This document shows positions 44,852-55,382 of a stretch of 64,000 nucleotides of DNA, one piece after another (within the stretch, counting starts at the first letter, position 1; each line of letters opens with the position of its first letter). The stretch is from assembly GCA_941918925.1 (NCBI GenBank), contig OW799235.1, forward strand, positions 49,523,491 to 49,587,490. The letters are read 5' to 3'. A program made the translations under genes and the position numbers. Source of the DNA: Phyto melanocephala. Lineage: Eukaryota > Arthropoda > Insecta > Diptera > Rhinophoridae. Below the pieces are notes generated by a model, which was not told the DNA's origin, did no database searches, and was given only the letters and a program-made list of their open reading frames with translations.

Positions 44852-46521
44852 GTTAATAACCTGCAGACTATTCCATAGTATGATTTCATCAGTGGACTTT
44901 CCGCTGATATTTGGTTACGGGTTGGCCTTTTGTCTTCCTCCTTTGCTGACATAACTTTTGCCAGTATGGGATCGTCTCTTTGCGCCGCTGACCAGTCGTC
45001 AGTTGTCTCTATATGTGTTAATCGAACGTCAACGACATATTCTTTTCGTTTAGCTTTTGCACAATGTTTGCACTCTAATCTGCACGGTCTTCGGGAGAGT
45101 CCATCTGCATTTCCATGTTTAGTGCCCTTTCTGTGCTCAATACTGAAATCGTAGCTCTGGAGATGTTCAATCCAACAGGCTTGCTGTCCTTCAGGTTGTT
45201 TGAATTGTAGCAACCATCTGAGTGCAGAGTGATCGGTTCTTAGTTCGAAGTGTTGTCCATACAGATATTTGTGGTAATGCTTTACACACTCCACAACTGC
45301 CAGAAGCTCGCGTCGTGTTACACAATAATTTCTTTCAGGCTTTGAGAGTGTCCGACTATAGTAGCCTATGACTCTTTCTGTTCCGTTGACAACCTGCGTA
45401 AGAACACCACCTATCCCGTAGCCACTTGCATCGCTATCCAATACAAATTTCTCTCCAGCGATAGGATATGCCAAAACTGGTGCTACACATAACAACTCCT
45501 TGAGCTTCTGGAATGCTTGTTCTTGGGCTTCAGCCCACAGGAATGGTCGTGACTTCTTGGTGAGCTCATGTAGACTTGCAGCGACACTGGCAAAATTCGG
45601 CACAAATCGCCTGTAGTAGGTACAGAGGCCTAGAAAACTACGTAACTCATGCAGATTTTTCGGGCGAGGCCAGCCCTTAACAGCTTGAACTTTATCTTCG
45701 TCAGTTGATATACCATCCTCTGCGACTCGATGCCCCAAGTACTTTACCTCTTTCTGGAACAACGCACATTTTTTGGCGCTTAGTTTAAGTCCAGCCACTG
45801 ATATTCGTTTAAGAACTTCTTCTAAATTTTTCAGGTAATCGTCAAAACTTTTACCCATGACAATTATGTCATCAAGATACACCAGGCATGTCTTCCAATG
45901 AAGTCCCCTTAATACGCGTTCCATTAATCGCTCGAATGTGGCTGGAGCGTTGCATAGTCCAAATGGCATCACGTTAAATTGCCATAGCCCGTCACTTGCA
46001 CTAAAAGCTGTTTTCTCCTTATCTCTATTAGATATTTCTACTTGCTAATAACCACTTTGCAGGTCTAATGTAGAGAACCATTTTGTTCCAGCTAGCGTGT
46101 CCAGAGTGTCATCTAACCTCGGTAGTGGATAACTGTCCTTCTTAGTGACGTCATTCAGTTTTCTATAATCGACGCAAAATCTTGTGCTGCCATCTTTCTT
46201 TTTAACCAAAACTACCGGTGAGCTCCAAGGACTTGAAGAAGGTTCTATTACTCCATTCTGCTCCGTTTCATTGACAAGCTCTTTGACTTCATTATGTTTC
46301 GCTAGAGGAATACTTCTAGGAGCTTGTTTTATAGGCCTTGCATCGCCGGTATTTATCTGATGTTTCACAAGTGATGTTCTACCTTGATGTTGACCTTTCA
46401 GAGCGAAGATGGATGCATGTTTTCTAAGTAGCTGTTTTGCTTTATTCATATCGGATGGCGATAATCCTTTAACCCACTTCTCTACGTATTCTGCTAGCAT
46501 CTCCTGCTCTTTGTTTGACAT
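44797..46521 (-). pseudogene. Gypsy reverse transcriptase and RNase H, copy 2
   Basis: N-terminal part 46521-46045 ends STLDLQSGY then TAG. 45972-44797 continues with MMPFGLCNAPATFERLM, YLDDIIVMG, LGHRVAEDG, FLGLCTYYRRFV and RNase H (LDSDASGYGIGG, RRELLAVVE, RTDHSALRW, HGNADGLSRR). Catalytic DD and RNase H Asp are intact; one shared stop separates the halves. Confidence 0.88.
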
Positions 46522-46533
46522 ACTGACAGGACC

Positions 46534-47199
46534 CTATTTCATTTCGCAGTAAATTATTGCCTTAGCTTTAGCACATTGACCTAATTCGGATTTTGGCTTG
46601 AAGACTTTTTCAAAGGCGGAAAGGTTAAGCACTCTTATAGGGACTCTTCCGTCATTTCTGGTTTTGCCAAGTACTTTTGCTGTTATTAAGTCACTTTTTA
46701 TATCTGTTTGTTCTACCACCCACAACTGGTTGTCCACACAATCTCCCTCTATCCGCGCCCATACTACACTTTCTGACTGTGGTGGTATTTTCTCATATTC
46801 TGTAGCAACTAGTTTCCTTACATGCACCTTATTTTTATAACCTACATCTAGGGGTATTTCAACATTCCTCCAAATCATTACCTTCTGCCCCATGTGCAGA
46901 TTAATGCCATGACTAATCATAAAATCTGCACCTATGATTACTTCGTCCACAATGTCGGCAACGATGAATACATGATTGACAGTTATGTTGGCAAAAGTTA
47001 CTTTTACGTTTATTTTACCATAGACGGTAGCAGGCTCCCCAGTAGCTGTTCGCAGACTTACGCCACATAACGGTTCGATTGTTTTCTTTACTAAAGCGGG
47101 CCTGATAATAGACTGCGATGCTCCTGTGTCTATAGTAAAAATATGCCTTCGACCATTGATATACCCACCAGCAGTAAGGTTGCTATTTTTCTTCTGCAT
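46534..47199 (-). pseudogene. Gypsy protease region, copy 2 (frame open)
   Basis: 221 open codons: FTIDTGASQSII holds the catalytic Asp, a long strand region follows, then VIIGADFMISHG, and a basic linker. It keeps the 26 bp lost from copy 1, so this is the better protease of the two. It belongs to a larger pol polyprotein that is broken elsewhere. Confidence 0.85.
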
Positions 47200-47272
47200 A
47201 ACTTATATGGAGATTGTGGGGCCCTCGGTTATGGGAGCTAGATCTTGCCCCATAGTACTAGCTCGTTTTAGT

Positions 47273-48730
47273 TTAACGGTGACTCATTTGATGATTTCGT
47301 GTTTGCCCGTTTGCGGTTTCCAGGTGGCGAAACCGATATAGCCCGCTTTCTTGGTGCTCTACAATTTCTGCCTGTATAACTGCATTTTTAATTTCAGTGA
47401 CTATATCTCCGTCTTTTTCTGCAGTAATTTCGGGATTTCTCACCTTACATATTTGCGGCCTAGAGAGTAATTTTGCAGTCTCCTGTGTCAGAGCGTATGA
47501 TACGGTTTCTGCAAACGTTGATTTATGTGTGCCAAATACCGCGTGCTTTATTTCTGAATCACGTATTCCATTTACAAATGTTTCAATCTTAAACTGATCC
47601 AAAAATGGGTGATTTTCACCTGGATATGTCAGCTGCACCAAACGCTCGATCTCCGTTGCGAAATCTTGTAATGACTCGTTAGCTTTTTGTATTCTGCCTC
47701 GCAATTCCATTCGGTATATATCTCGTTTATGCTCACCAACATACTTGCGTTGTAGCGCCACCATTATGCCATCGTAGTTTTCTCTGCAGCCAAGGGGTAT
47801 ACTTTCTAGAACTTGTGCTGCGTTGCCTTTTAATGCTAAAATCAGCTCTAAAGCCTTTTCTTCATTGTTCTACATATTTCTATTGGCAACTGCCTCAAAC
47901 TGAAATTTAAAAACGTTAAACTGTGCACTACCATCAAAAGTAGGGGCCTTTATTCTACTCGATATTTCTGGAATTATCCGCACTGGTCCCTCGTGATATT
48001 GAAGATCATTAATTTTTATTTCCAGATTTTTAAATTTTTCGTCAACATTTTTTACTTGTAGCTGCAATTTTTCTTCAACATCTTTGACTTGTAGTTGTAA
48101 TTTGGTATTGAAGTCACTTGCTTGAGTAACTATGCAATCTTCAAGGTCAGATATTTTTTTATAAATTTTATTAACTTGCTTTTCAATGCCCTCTACTCTG
48201 TTATTGACAGCTTCAGAAATTTCTTGAAGTTTTTCGCTCGTAGCTCTAGCTGTTTCTTGCACTTCTCTATCTTCAGCTAATAACTTTTCATTATTAGCTC
48301 TAGAAGATTCTCGAACTCCTGCTAATAACTTTTCATTATTAGCTTTAGAAGTTTCGTGAACCTCTACTTTAACTTCAGCTAATAATTTTTCATTATTAGC
48401 TCTAGAAGTTTCTTGAACTTCAGCTAATAATTTTTCATTATTAGCTCTAGAAGATTCTTGAACTTCGGCTAATAATTTTTGACTGTTAAGTTCCATTTTT
48501 ACCATCATTGCTGCAAGCATTGTACTTAAATCCATGTTGTGTGTGGTTGCACGAGTGGAAACTTTGATTTCTTCTTTTTCGTCAAACTCGTAACCATCAA
48601 TGTCAATATTACGCCACTTAAATTCATCTAGAAGTCTCTTTTGCAATTCTACTTTATTACCTGTTGTCAACAATGCCAGCTTACTCAATTCCTTCTTGAG
48701 TTGTTCTACATTAAGCTCCTCAAATTTCAT
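47273..48730 (-). pseudogene. Gypsy Gag, copy 2, with SAP-like N-terminus and coiled coil
   Basis: From ATG at 48730: residues 1-35 read like a SAP DNA-binding motif (LNVEQLKKELSKLALLTTGN ... ELQKRLLDEF). Residues about 70-170 are a coiled coil built of repeats ANNEKLLAEVQE(S/T)SR. The capsid-like part begins APTFDGSAQFNVFKFQF. A Trp-to-stop change (TGG in copy 1, TAG here) ends the frame at 47870. It resumes at 47764 (MVALQRKYVGE) to 47273. A deletion of about 67 bp near 47368 removed the zinc-knuckle region seen in copy 1. Confidence 0.82.
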
Positions 48731-48755
48731 GTCTGTTTTTTTTAATGCAATTTCA

Positions 48756-48769
48756 CTTCTGACACCAGT
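48756..48769 (-). promoter_or_regulatory. Gypsy primer-binding site
   Basis: On the minus strand ACTGGTGTCAGAAG follows the LTR end GTAACA. TGGTGTCAGAAG starts 2 nt inside, the position of a tRNA primer site. Confidence 0.7.
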
Positions 48770-49293
48770 TGTTACGTTTATACCTTTTATAAACGTTGGC
48801 TTATTTCCTTTAAATAATCTTTGAGTTCTTTTATTGCAATCAAAAACAGTTGAAATTAGTTATAAAATTAAGAGCTCTTTATTTACTTAAACACACTCAG
48901 ATATTGTTTTATAGCACTTTACTTATTTCACTTATCGTTATACACTTTTATAATCAAACTCACTTTGATACGCGCTTTACAAGCTCTACTGTTATACTGA
49001 TCATGTTAGCTGTGTTGTTCGGCTATTTATAGTAACATAGTGGTGTTCGGTAACATTCGACAAAGTTCTCGTATGCACATTCTAGTACATTCGAAAACCG
49101 TTATATTTAAATTAAGACGTTAAGTAATATGCAGGAATTATAGTGCCTAAAAGTATGCTACACATAATAACAAACATCATGTTCGAACAACCAGCGAAAT
49201 AAACTAATACAAATAAAACTACAGTAACTTAAACTACTACAACTAAAATAAATTATAATGTAAATTAAGCTATTTAAAAATAAATTTGTAACA
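48770..49293 (-). repeat. Gypsy 5' LTR, copy 2
   Basis: 524 bp, near-identical to 43179-43704 with scattered substitutions (for example AATTTGTAACA at the end), followed by GTAT. Confidence 0.92.
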
Positions 49294-49577
49294 GTATATT
49301 TATTTGAAGATAACTCCTTTTAATTGAATTATTGTAATGGAATACTTAATGTTGCAATTTCTAGTAATATTTGTTATAAACTTATAAGGTATCCCTGCCT
49401 ACTAGAATATTATTGCAGTTAAAGAAAGACTGTATAGAACGAGGTTTTTTGGCAGACGTCGACTTGAACAGTAATAGCAGCAGGGAGCCATTTTGCAAAA
49501 CTTAAGTTAAATAAAGTTAATTGAAATTAATAACTGTCTTGTGTGTTAAGTGGTCCGTAAAATAACGTGATTTAACA
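49294..49577 (+). repeat. BEL 5' LTR, main piece
   Basis: It matches 63101-63377 (TATATTTATTTGAA ... GTGATTTAACA) after the gypsy TSD. The first 28 bp of the LTR are at 43151-43178. Confidence 0.88.
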
Positions 49578-49580
49578 TGT

Positions 49581-49598
49581 TGGTGCCGAAACCCAGGA
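49581..49598 (+). promoter_or_regulatory. BEL primer-binding site
   Basis: TGGTGCCGAAACCCAGGA lies 3 nt after the LTR end, a form typical of BEL/Pao primer sites. Confidence 0.8.
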
Positions 49599-49763
49599 TA
49601 GTGATCTCACTATCAAGAATTATTGGTTTCTTGTTTTTAGTTTCAAGTTTGTGTGGTGTAACTGAAATACATATGCATGCACGTATGTAAAAGGTGATTG
49701 CTTAAGTATTGCTGCAAACTGGAATAATTTGCTGTAGACTGCTGTAAAGTAAAGAAATTATTC

Positions 49764-50603
49764 GATGGGGTGCAATAACGCCTTACGAAATAAGGCCTTT
49801 AAAGCTTTATTTCACTTCCAATTGAGAAATAAGGTCTTGATTGCGGAAAGGGCTTTATTGCACTTTGAAGGTGACATAAGGCCTTTATTGAAATTTAGCC
49901 AATGGTGCAATAAAGCCTTTATTTTATATTTTTTGATTCTTTTGTTACACTGTTCAATTTATTTTTTTTTTTTTGTTGTTGTTGATAAACACAATCCAAT
50001 ATCTTTAAACAACTGCTAATAATACATATTGCTCATAATGAACATGTAAGTATATATTTTCGGTGGCATTTCATAATGTCCATGAACATTGTGACACACA
50101 AATAGTGACATAATGTCCATGGACTTTATGCACTACGTAGGAAAAAGCCACCTAAATCTTTACTTAATACAGTTTTTCTGCGTGGCGGCCTGCGGCCGAT
50201 CTTACGGATTTTCTCCTCCATAGGATGCGGCAGGTGGCTTCGCTGAATACAGTTTTCCTGCGCGCGTCTCATTATCTTCAATATCTTCAATATTGTTGCA
50301 GTTAAATTAATTTTTGTGTATGCTTTTATGCAAAAATGTGTAATGATTAAAGTGATTTTTTTTTCATTTTGGTGGGATTTATTTCGTTTTCGGAAGTGGG
50401 ATTAATTATTAATGTTCTATTAATTTTTGTCAATATGAAATTTTGTTATAATTGTTCAATAAAATATAAGAAGAATAAGACATTTTATTGCTTCATTTAA
50501 AAAGAAATTTAAGTGAAATAAGACCTTTACGGCTTTATTTCACTTTCCATTGAGAAATAAAGCCTTAAAGGCCTTATTTCGTAAGGCGTTATTGCACCCC
50601 ATC
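49764..50603. mobile_element. MITE with GATGGGGTGCAATAACG ends and 9-bp TSD
   Basis: 840 bp; inverted repeats of about 70 bp. TSD AAATTATTC at 49755-49763 and 50604-50612. Internal sequence is AT-rich except a GC-rich stretch (50180-50265, GGCGGCCTGCGGCC), and an internal dyad CATAATGTCCATG/CATGGACATTATG-like near 50085-50140. A 9-bp TSD recalls Mutator-like elements (inference). Confidence 0.85.
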
Positions 50604-50773
50604 AAATTATTCACTATTTACAATTCAGTATAGACACAAACCCATGAAAACTTTATGCTGATTAGTGAAATCCACCACAGTGGCTCTGCAACTGCAGCCG
50701 TGTTTCTAAAACTAATATACCAGAAGGGGATAAAAACAAACAACACAACTGAATGACAATTCGTAAAACTAAC

Positions 50774-51521
50774 AAGTAACAGTGCTATATTCGGCCGTGC
50801 CGAATCTTATATACCCTTCACAACGTGTAGTCATGCAATAACAATTGTTTGTATCACCATTCATCCCATATAAAATACGTGCATACGTACACGTTAGAAT
50901 AAATGTGGCATCGAATCCCAGCTGAGCCAAAAAAATTTTATTTAATATATTATTTATATTTTATTATTTTTTTTATATTTTTTTTAAATTTTTTTAAAAA
51001 ATTTTTTTAGAAAAATTTTTAAAAATTTTTTTTTTAAATTTTTTTAAAATTTTTTTTTGTAGTTTTTTTTATTATTTTTTTCTTATTTTTAATATTTTTT
51101 TTTTTGTAATTTTTTTTGTTTGGTATGTTTTTTACATGTATGTATGTATGTATGTATGTATGTTGTTGTTGTAATTGTGAAAAAAAACGAGGTGGTCGTG
51201 GTTTTTTCCTCATATCTCAGAAAGTTATGGGGCGATTGTGCTGAATTTCAATAGCGATTCATTCCTGGATATTTCCAAGAGATTGATACCATATACAGAT
51301 CTGAGGAACATATAGTTGCTTCTAAAAGTTGATTTCAACCAACACACGGGCAGACGGACAGACGGATAGACGAACAGACGGTCAGGGCTTAATCGACTCC
51401 TCTATTCATAAGCTTTCAGAAAATATATACTTTATGGGGTCGGAAATGAAAATTGTAGAAATTACAAACGGAATGACAAAGCTATATATACCCTTGTGCA
51501 CCACAGGTGAAGGGTATAAAA
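50774..51521 (+). repeat. G-element copy 2 (complete)
   Basis: It runs from the palindromic TTCGGCCGTGCCGAA end (50790-50804) through a T-rich core and TATG microsatellite (51139-51163) to GTGAAGGGTATA. It contains a CAGACGGACAGACGG-type stretch and CTTTATGGGGTCGGAAATG. Noncoding. Confidence 0.8.
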
Positions 51522-51615
51522 AAGAAATAAAAATACTGCAGTAAAATTGGTTGCAGCTTGAAATTTTAATAAATTAAAAATTGTCGCAAAGAATTGTTTT
51601 TTACAAAACAAATAG

Positions 51616-51730
51616 AGCCATATTCATAAAAAATATTTTAGGTTTATTAAAGGCTTATTTGATAGTTGTTGTAGAGAAATTTGTCAAATAAGCCTTCAAT
51701 AAACCGAAAATATTTTTTATGAATACGGCC
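51616..51730. mobile_element. Hairpin MITE
   Basis: Arms of about 46 bp (GCCATATTCATAAAAAATA ... and inverse ...TATTTTTTATGAATACGGC) flank a loop of about 22 bp. It is the youngest-looking small palindrome in the BEL leader. Confidence 0.8.
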
Positions 51731-51750
51731 CATAGTGTTTAGTATAAACT

Positions 51751-52850
51751 ATGGCTCCACCTAAAGATAACAAAGACGTTAACAATGAGGGTGATGAAGA
51801 AGTGATTGTACGGCCGGCAAAAAAAATTGTTGAATTAAAGCAATTAAGGGCCAGAACTAAAGGTAACATCACCCGAATTAAAACATTAATTACCAAGAAA
51901 GGTTCTACATTATTGACAGAGGAACTTGAATGCAGACTGGAAATACTAGAGTCATACGATAAGCAGTGTATGAGTGTGTAGGCCAGTATTGAAAAAATGT
52001 GCCAAGAAGCAGATGTTGCCGCTAATGCTGTTGTTGTGGCTGAAATTGAAGAATTTTACGTGACAACAAAAACAAAAATTATGTCAATAATGCCACAACG
52101 TAGGCATTCCGTTGCTGATGTCAGCATGTTAAATGCCACCACGTCAGTAGCTGCCCCTAAAGTTCGTCGGGAGGTAAAATTACCGATATTCGAAGGAAAG
52201 TATTCTGAATACCACAAATTGGTTGCATGTCACAGACGAAAATTACAAAAAAGCAATGAAAAGATTGCAGGAGTACTTTGATAAGAAATCACTGATGTTC
52301 GAAGAACATGTGTCAGCACTTTTTTCAATGCAGAGAGTAACTAAGCCGTCCTTGACATATTTAAGAAAAATCGTGATTCAGTCAACGCTCACTTAAGTGC
52401 AATTTTGTCACTTGGCGATTATAAAAATATTACCAATGCGACGGTAATTCACATGGTGATGAAAAATCTAGATACAGATTCGCAAGTAAAGTGGGAGGAG
52501 TCAGTGGACAGTAAGCTATTCACATGGGAGGACTGTTCTTCCGTTTTATCAAGACGATGTCAAAATCTTGAGGCAAGAGAATCCAAATTGAGTCAAGAGG
52601 ACTCAAAAACAACAAGTTCTCAAAAAGATTGAAAATATAAACGTCAAAATCAAACATCACTTACAATTGTAAAATCTTCATGTACATACTGTAGTGGCAG
52701 TGGTCATGTTTAAAAACCTGGCGCTACAACGTTGCACGTAAATTAAGGGTATGTTTCGCATGCCTAAAAAGAGGCCATTTACAAAAGGATTGTTTAGCTG
52801 CTAAATGTGCAAAGTGTAATTTATTACACCATTTACTGTTACATAAAGAC
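51751..52850 (+). pseudogene. BEL Gag with zinc knuckles
   Basis: ATG at 51751 starts a basic, helical N-terminus (MAPPKDNKDVNNE ... LRARTKGNITRIKTLI). Stops near 51979 and after 52281 split it, and part of the capsid is deleted near 52280 (KLPIFEGKYSEYHK is joined to a later segment). The capsid C-terminus is at 52405-52632 (FTWEDCSSVLSRRCQ). Knuckle-like motifs follow in broken frames: C-x2-C-x4-H (CTYCSGSGH), C-x2-C-x4-H-x4-C (CFACLKRGHLQKDC) and CAKCNLLHHLLLH, as is usual in BEL. Confidence 0.78.
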
Positions 52851-52853
52851 AAC

Positions 52854-53230
52854 ATGCCAGACGTGAATGTACAAATCTCCAACGATTTGCCATCAACGTC
52901 AACACAGGCTGTACTTCTGTTATCAGCGATGAACGTAACGGCTGATCATGAAGTGTTCCTGGCAACAGTCATGGTTCTGGTAAAGGACAATTGCGGTAAA
53001 TATCATCGGGCTCGGGCCATTTTAGATTCTGGTTCTCAGGTGCACAATGTGTGAGAATCTGGCGCAAAAGCTGAGACTTAAAAAGACTTCCTGTAATATT
53101 GATGCAAGTGGTGTAGGAGGTATTGCAACTAAATTTAAAAGACAGATTATAGCAACTATGAAATCTAGAATAAATGAGTTTGAGTTTAGCCTGGAATTTT
53201 GTTTTGCCAAAAATAACGGGTTCCAAACCT
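52854..53230 (+). pseudogene. BEL protease remnant
   Basis: LLSAMNVTADHEVFLATVMVLV and then RAILDSGSQ with the catalytic Asp at about 53023. The frame shifts and stops at 53054. The rest of the protease fold is in other frames to about 53230. Confidence 0.75.
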
Positions 53231-54553
53231 GATTGTTATTTCGATGTTTCGACCTGGAATTTACCAAAAAACATTCAAATGGCGGATTTAATGTTTAATA
53301 TACTATTACGAGAAGATGTTTTAATTGGAGCAGAAATCTTATTTGATTTGTTGTCTGTTGGAAGAATATATCTTGAAGAAAAGTTACCAATACTACAAAA
53401 GTCCATATTAGGGTGGATATTTGCAGGAAAAGCTAAAAAAAGCTTAGCTCCAATTAAAAATGTAACTAACTTGTTAGTTAACTATAATAATCAAGATATA
53501 CGAAACTAAACTTGATGGTTGAAAAATGTTGGGAAATAGAATAAATTTCTCCTAAATCAAAATTCTTGACTGAAGACGAGAAGGAGTGCGAACGAATTTT
53601 CCTTGAAACGATTTATAGAGATGCTGCTGGTCGATTTGTAACAAAAATTCCGTTTAAATCAACAGTGAACGATTTGGGCAATTCCTATAATGCTGCTGAA
53701 TGACGGTTGCTGTCGCTAGAACGAAGGCTTAGTACTCATCACTCTACAAGAGACGCTTATAATGCATTCATGGACGAGTACATATCATAAGGCCACATGA
53801 CATTGATTGAAGAAACTGATGTTAGTAAATTAAAATACTTTGCGCCTCATCAATATGTACTGCGACCGGAGTTCACTAATACGAAACTTCGGGATGTGTT
53901 TGATTGCAGTTGTAAAACTGATAGTGGTCTGTCATTAAACGAGGTCATGCTCAAAGGACCGATAGTACAAGATGATTTGTTATCAATTGTTTTACGCTTT
54001 CAACGCTACAAGTACGCTATTACCGCAGATGTAACAAAAATGTATCGCATGGGTTACGGATGATGATGCAAATTATCAAGCGATTTTGTGGAGGCGTTAT
54101 CCAGAGGACAAGATAAAGGCATATCGCTTACGTACTATTATCTATGGTACGACGTCGGTCCCCTATTTGGCTACTAGGTGTTTAAAAAAGTTAGGTGAAG
54201 ATTCGGCCAGTAAATACCCGATTGGATCAAATATAATATTATCCGATTTTTATATGGATGACTTAATTAGTGGAGCTTATTCTGAAGATGAAATTTTTGA
54301 AATTTATAATCAAGTATCCACAGTGATGAATTCAGCCAAATTTACTTTAAGGAAGTGGTCTTCAAATAGCGAGAAATTTCTTAATGTTGTACCTGAGGCT
54401 GATAAAATAAAGACTCTCCGATTAGGTGATGAGGTGATAATTAAAACTCTGGGCATCGTATGGGCTTCAGTTGGAGATACATTTCGTTATGTTTGCCCAA
54501 ATTTCGATGATCCGAGAGCGGTGACAAAGAATAGTATTATCGGACACAATTAG
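53230..54553 (+). pseudogene. BEL reverse transcriptase remnant
   Basis: Segments in BEL order: DVLIGAEILFDLL, SILGWIFAGK, then (shifted) AGRFVTKIPFK, MDEYIS, HQYVLRPEFTNTKLRDVFDC, DLLSIVLRFQRYKYAITADVTKMYR, LWRRYPEDKIKAYRL, TIIYGTTSVPYLATRC, and catalytic YMDDLISGA near 54251, KWSSNS, LGIVWAS. At least three stops and one frameshift near 54063. Confidence 0.85.
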
Positions 54554-54555
54554 AA

Positions 54556-54897
54556 CTATTAGCGGCCGAGTTGTTGTCGAAGCTGGTGGTAAAAACACAA
54601 TCAAAATTTCCAATGCCTTATTAAAGCGACCTATTTGTGGACGGACTCGGAATAGTGCTTGACTGGCTGAGTGGGCATCCATCAAATTGGAATACGTTCG
54701 TTGCCAACAGGGTCTCGCTGATTCAAGAGGAGACAAATTTATGTATTTGGCGGTATGTTCCCTCCAAGTCAAATCCAGCGGACATTATTTCTAGAGGAGC
54801 GTATGTTGACAAACTAACTAATTCTTTTTGGTTTGCAGGCCCAGATTTTTTTAAGAAATCCTGTTGCAATTGGCCAATTTTGCTACCAATTTTGTAG
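54556..54897 (+). pseudogene. BEL RNase H end; deletion before integrase
   Basis: LDWLSGHPSNWNTFVANRV, WRYVPSKSNPADIISRG and FWFAGPDFF are the end of the BEL RNase H and linker. The next codons read TNFVGT, which belongs to the integrase core, so most of the linker and the first half of the integrase were deleted before the errantivirus-like insertion. Confidence 0.8.
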
Positions 54898-54905
54898 GTA
54901 CGCGA

Positions 54906-55366
54906 GTTACGTCAGAGACACCTCCGACTCCAATTAAAGTTAACTGGGAAACATAAAAGGTCAATAACACAACAAACTTGTGCAATTGACCGACAAATGC
55001 AACCCAAGCATTTCTTGCTCAATTATTATAGAACATAAAAAGTCAATAACACAACAAATTTGTTTCTTGCTTATTATTCAAAAAATAAAAAAAGATCAAT
55101 AACCCAGTTTTGTTCAACACAAAACTGTACAATTGATTAACAAATGCAATTCAAGCATTTCCTGTTTTTATTTTAGTTTTGTGCAATTAATTAAAAAACT
55201 GCAACTTAGCATTTTAGTCTTAAGTTCATTTTCATTCAATATTATATAGTAAGCTGTAAAATTTATTATTAAGTTAGTTAATAATGACATTGAAAGAATA
55301 AAGTTTCATAGTTTAAAAAACTTAAATAATTTTTTTTTCCCCCGTTTTGGCACGAATGAAATAACT
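54906..55366 (+). repeat. Errantivirus-like 5' LTR
   Basis: 461 bp, AGTTACGTCAGAG ... GAAATAACT, with an AATAAA-type signal near 55299. Near-identical to 61407-62412 minus its MITE. Confidence 0.92.
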
Positions 55367-55381
55367 GGCGCAGTCGATAAG
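55366..55381 (+). promoter_or_regulatory. Errantivirus-like primer-binding site
   Basis: TGGCGCAGTCGATAAG starts at the last base of the LTR; this site is known for a tRNA-Ser primer in related elements. Confidence 0.85.
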
Positions 55382-55382
55382 C

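Larger units (their letters stand above)
41140..48134 (+). repeat. Tandem duplication unit 2
   Basis: It starts TCGTGGCCTTGG right after an 8-bp-type filler GAGTAAC that copies the preceding GAGTAACTATG. It is near-identical to unit 1 over its length, with about 210 bp more of the B2 right end. Confidence 0.9.
43179..49293 (-). mobile_element. Ty3/gypsy element copy 2, full length
   Basis: 6115 bp, LTRs 43179-43704 and 48770-49293, TSD GTAT (43175-43178 and 49294-49297) inside the BEL 5' LTR. On the minus strand the order is LTR, PBS, gag (SAP/coiled coil and capsid), protease, RT, RNase H, integrase, PPT, LTR. There is no env. The order RT-RNase H-integrase defines Ty3/gypsy. Nonsense and frameshift changes in gag, RT and integrase make it defective. 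Confidence 0.92.

Noticed and set aside
49765..50019. Plus-strand frame of 84 codons at the MITE left end
   Set aside because: It covers the terminal inverted repeat and T-run; no coding character.
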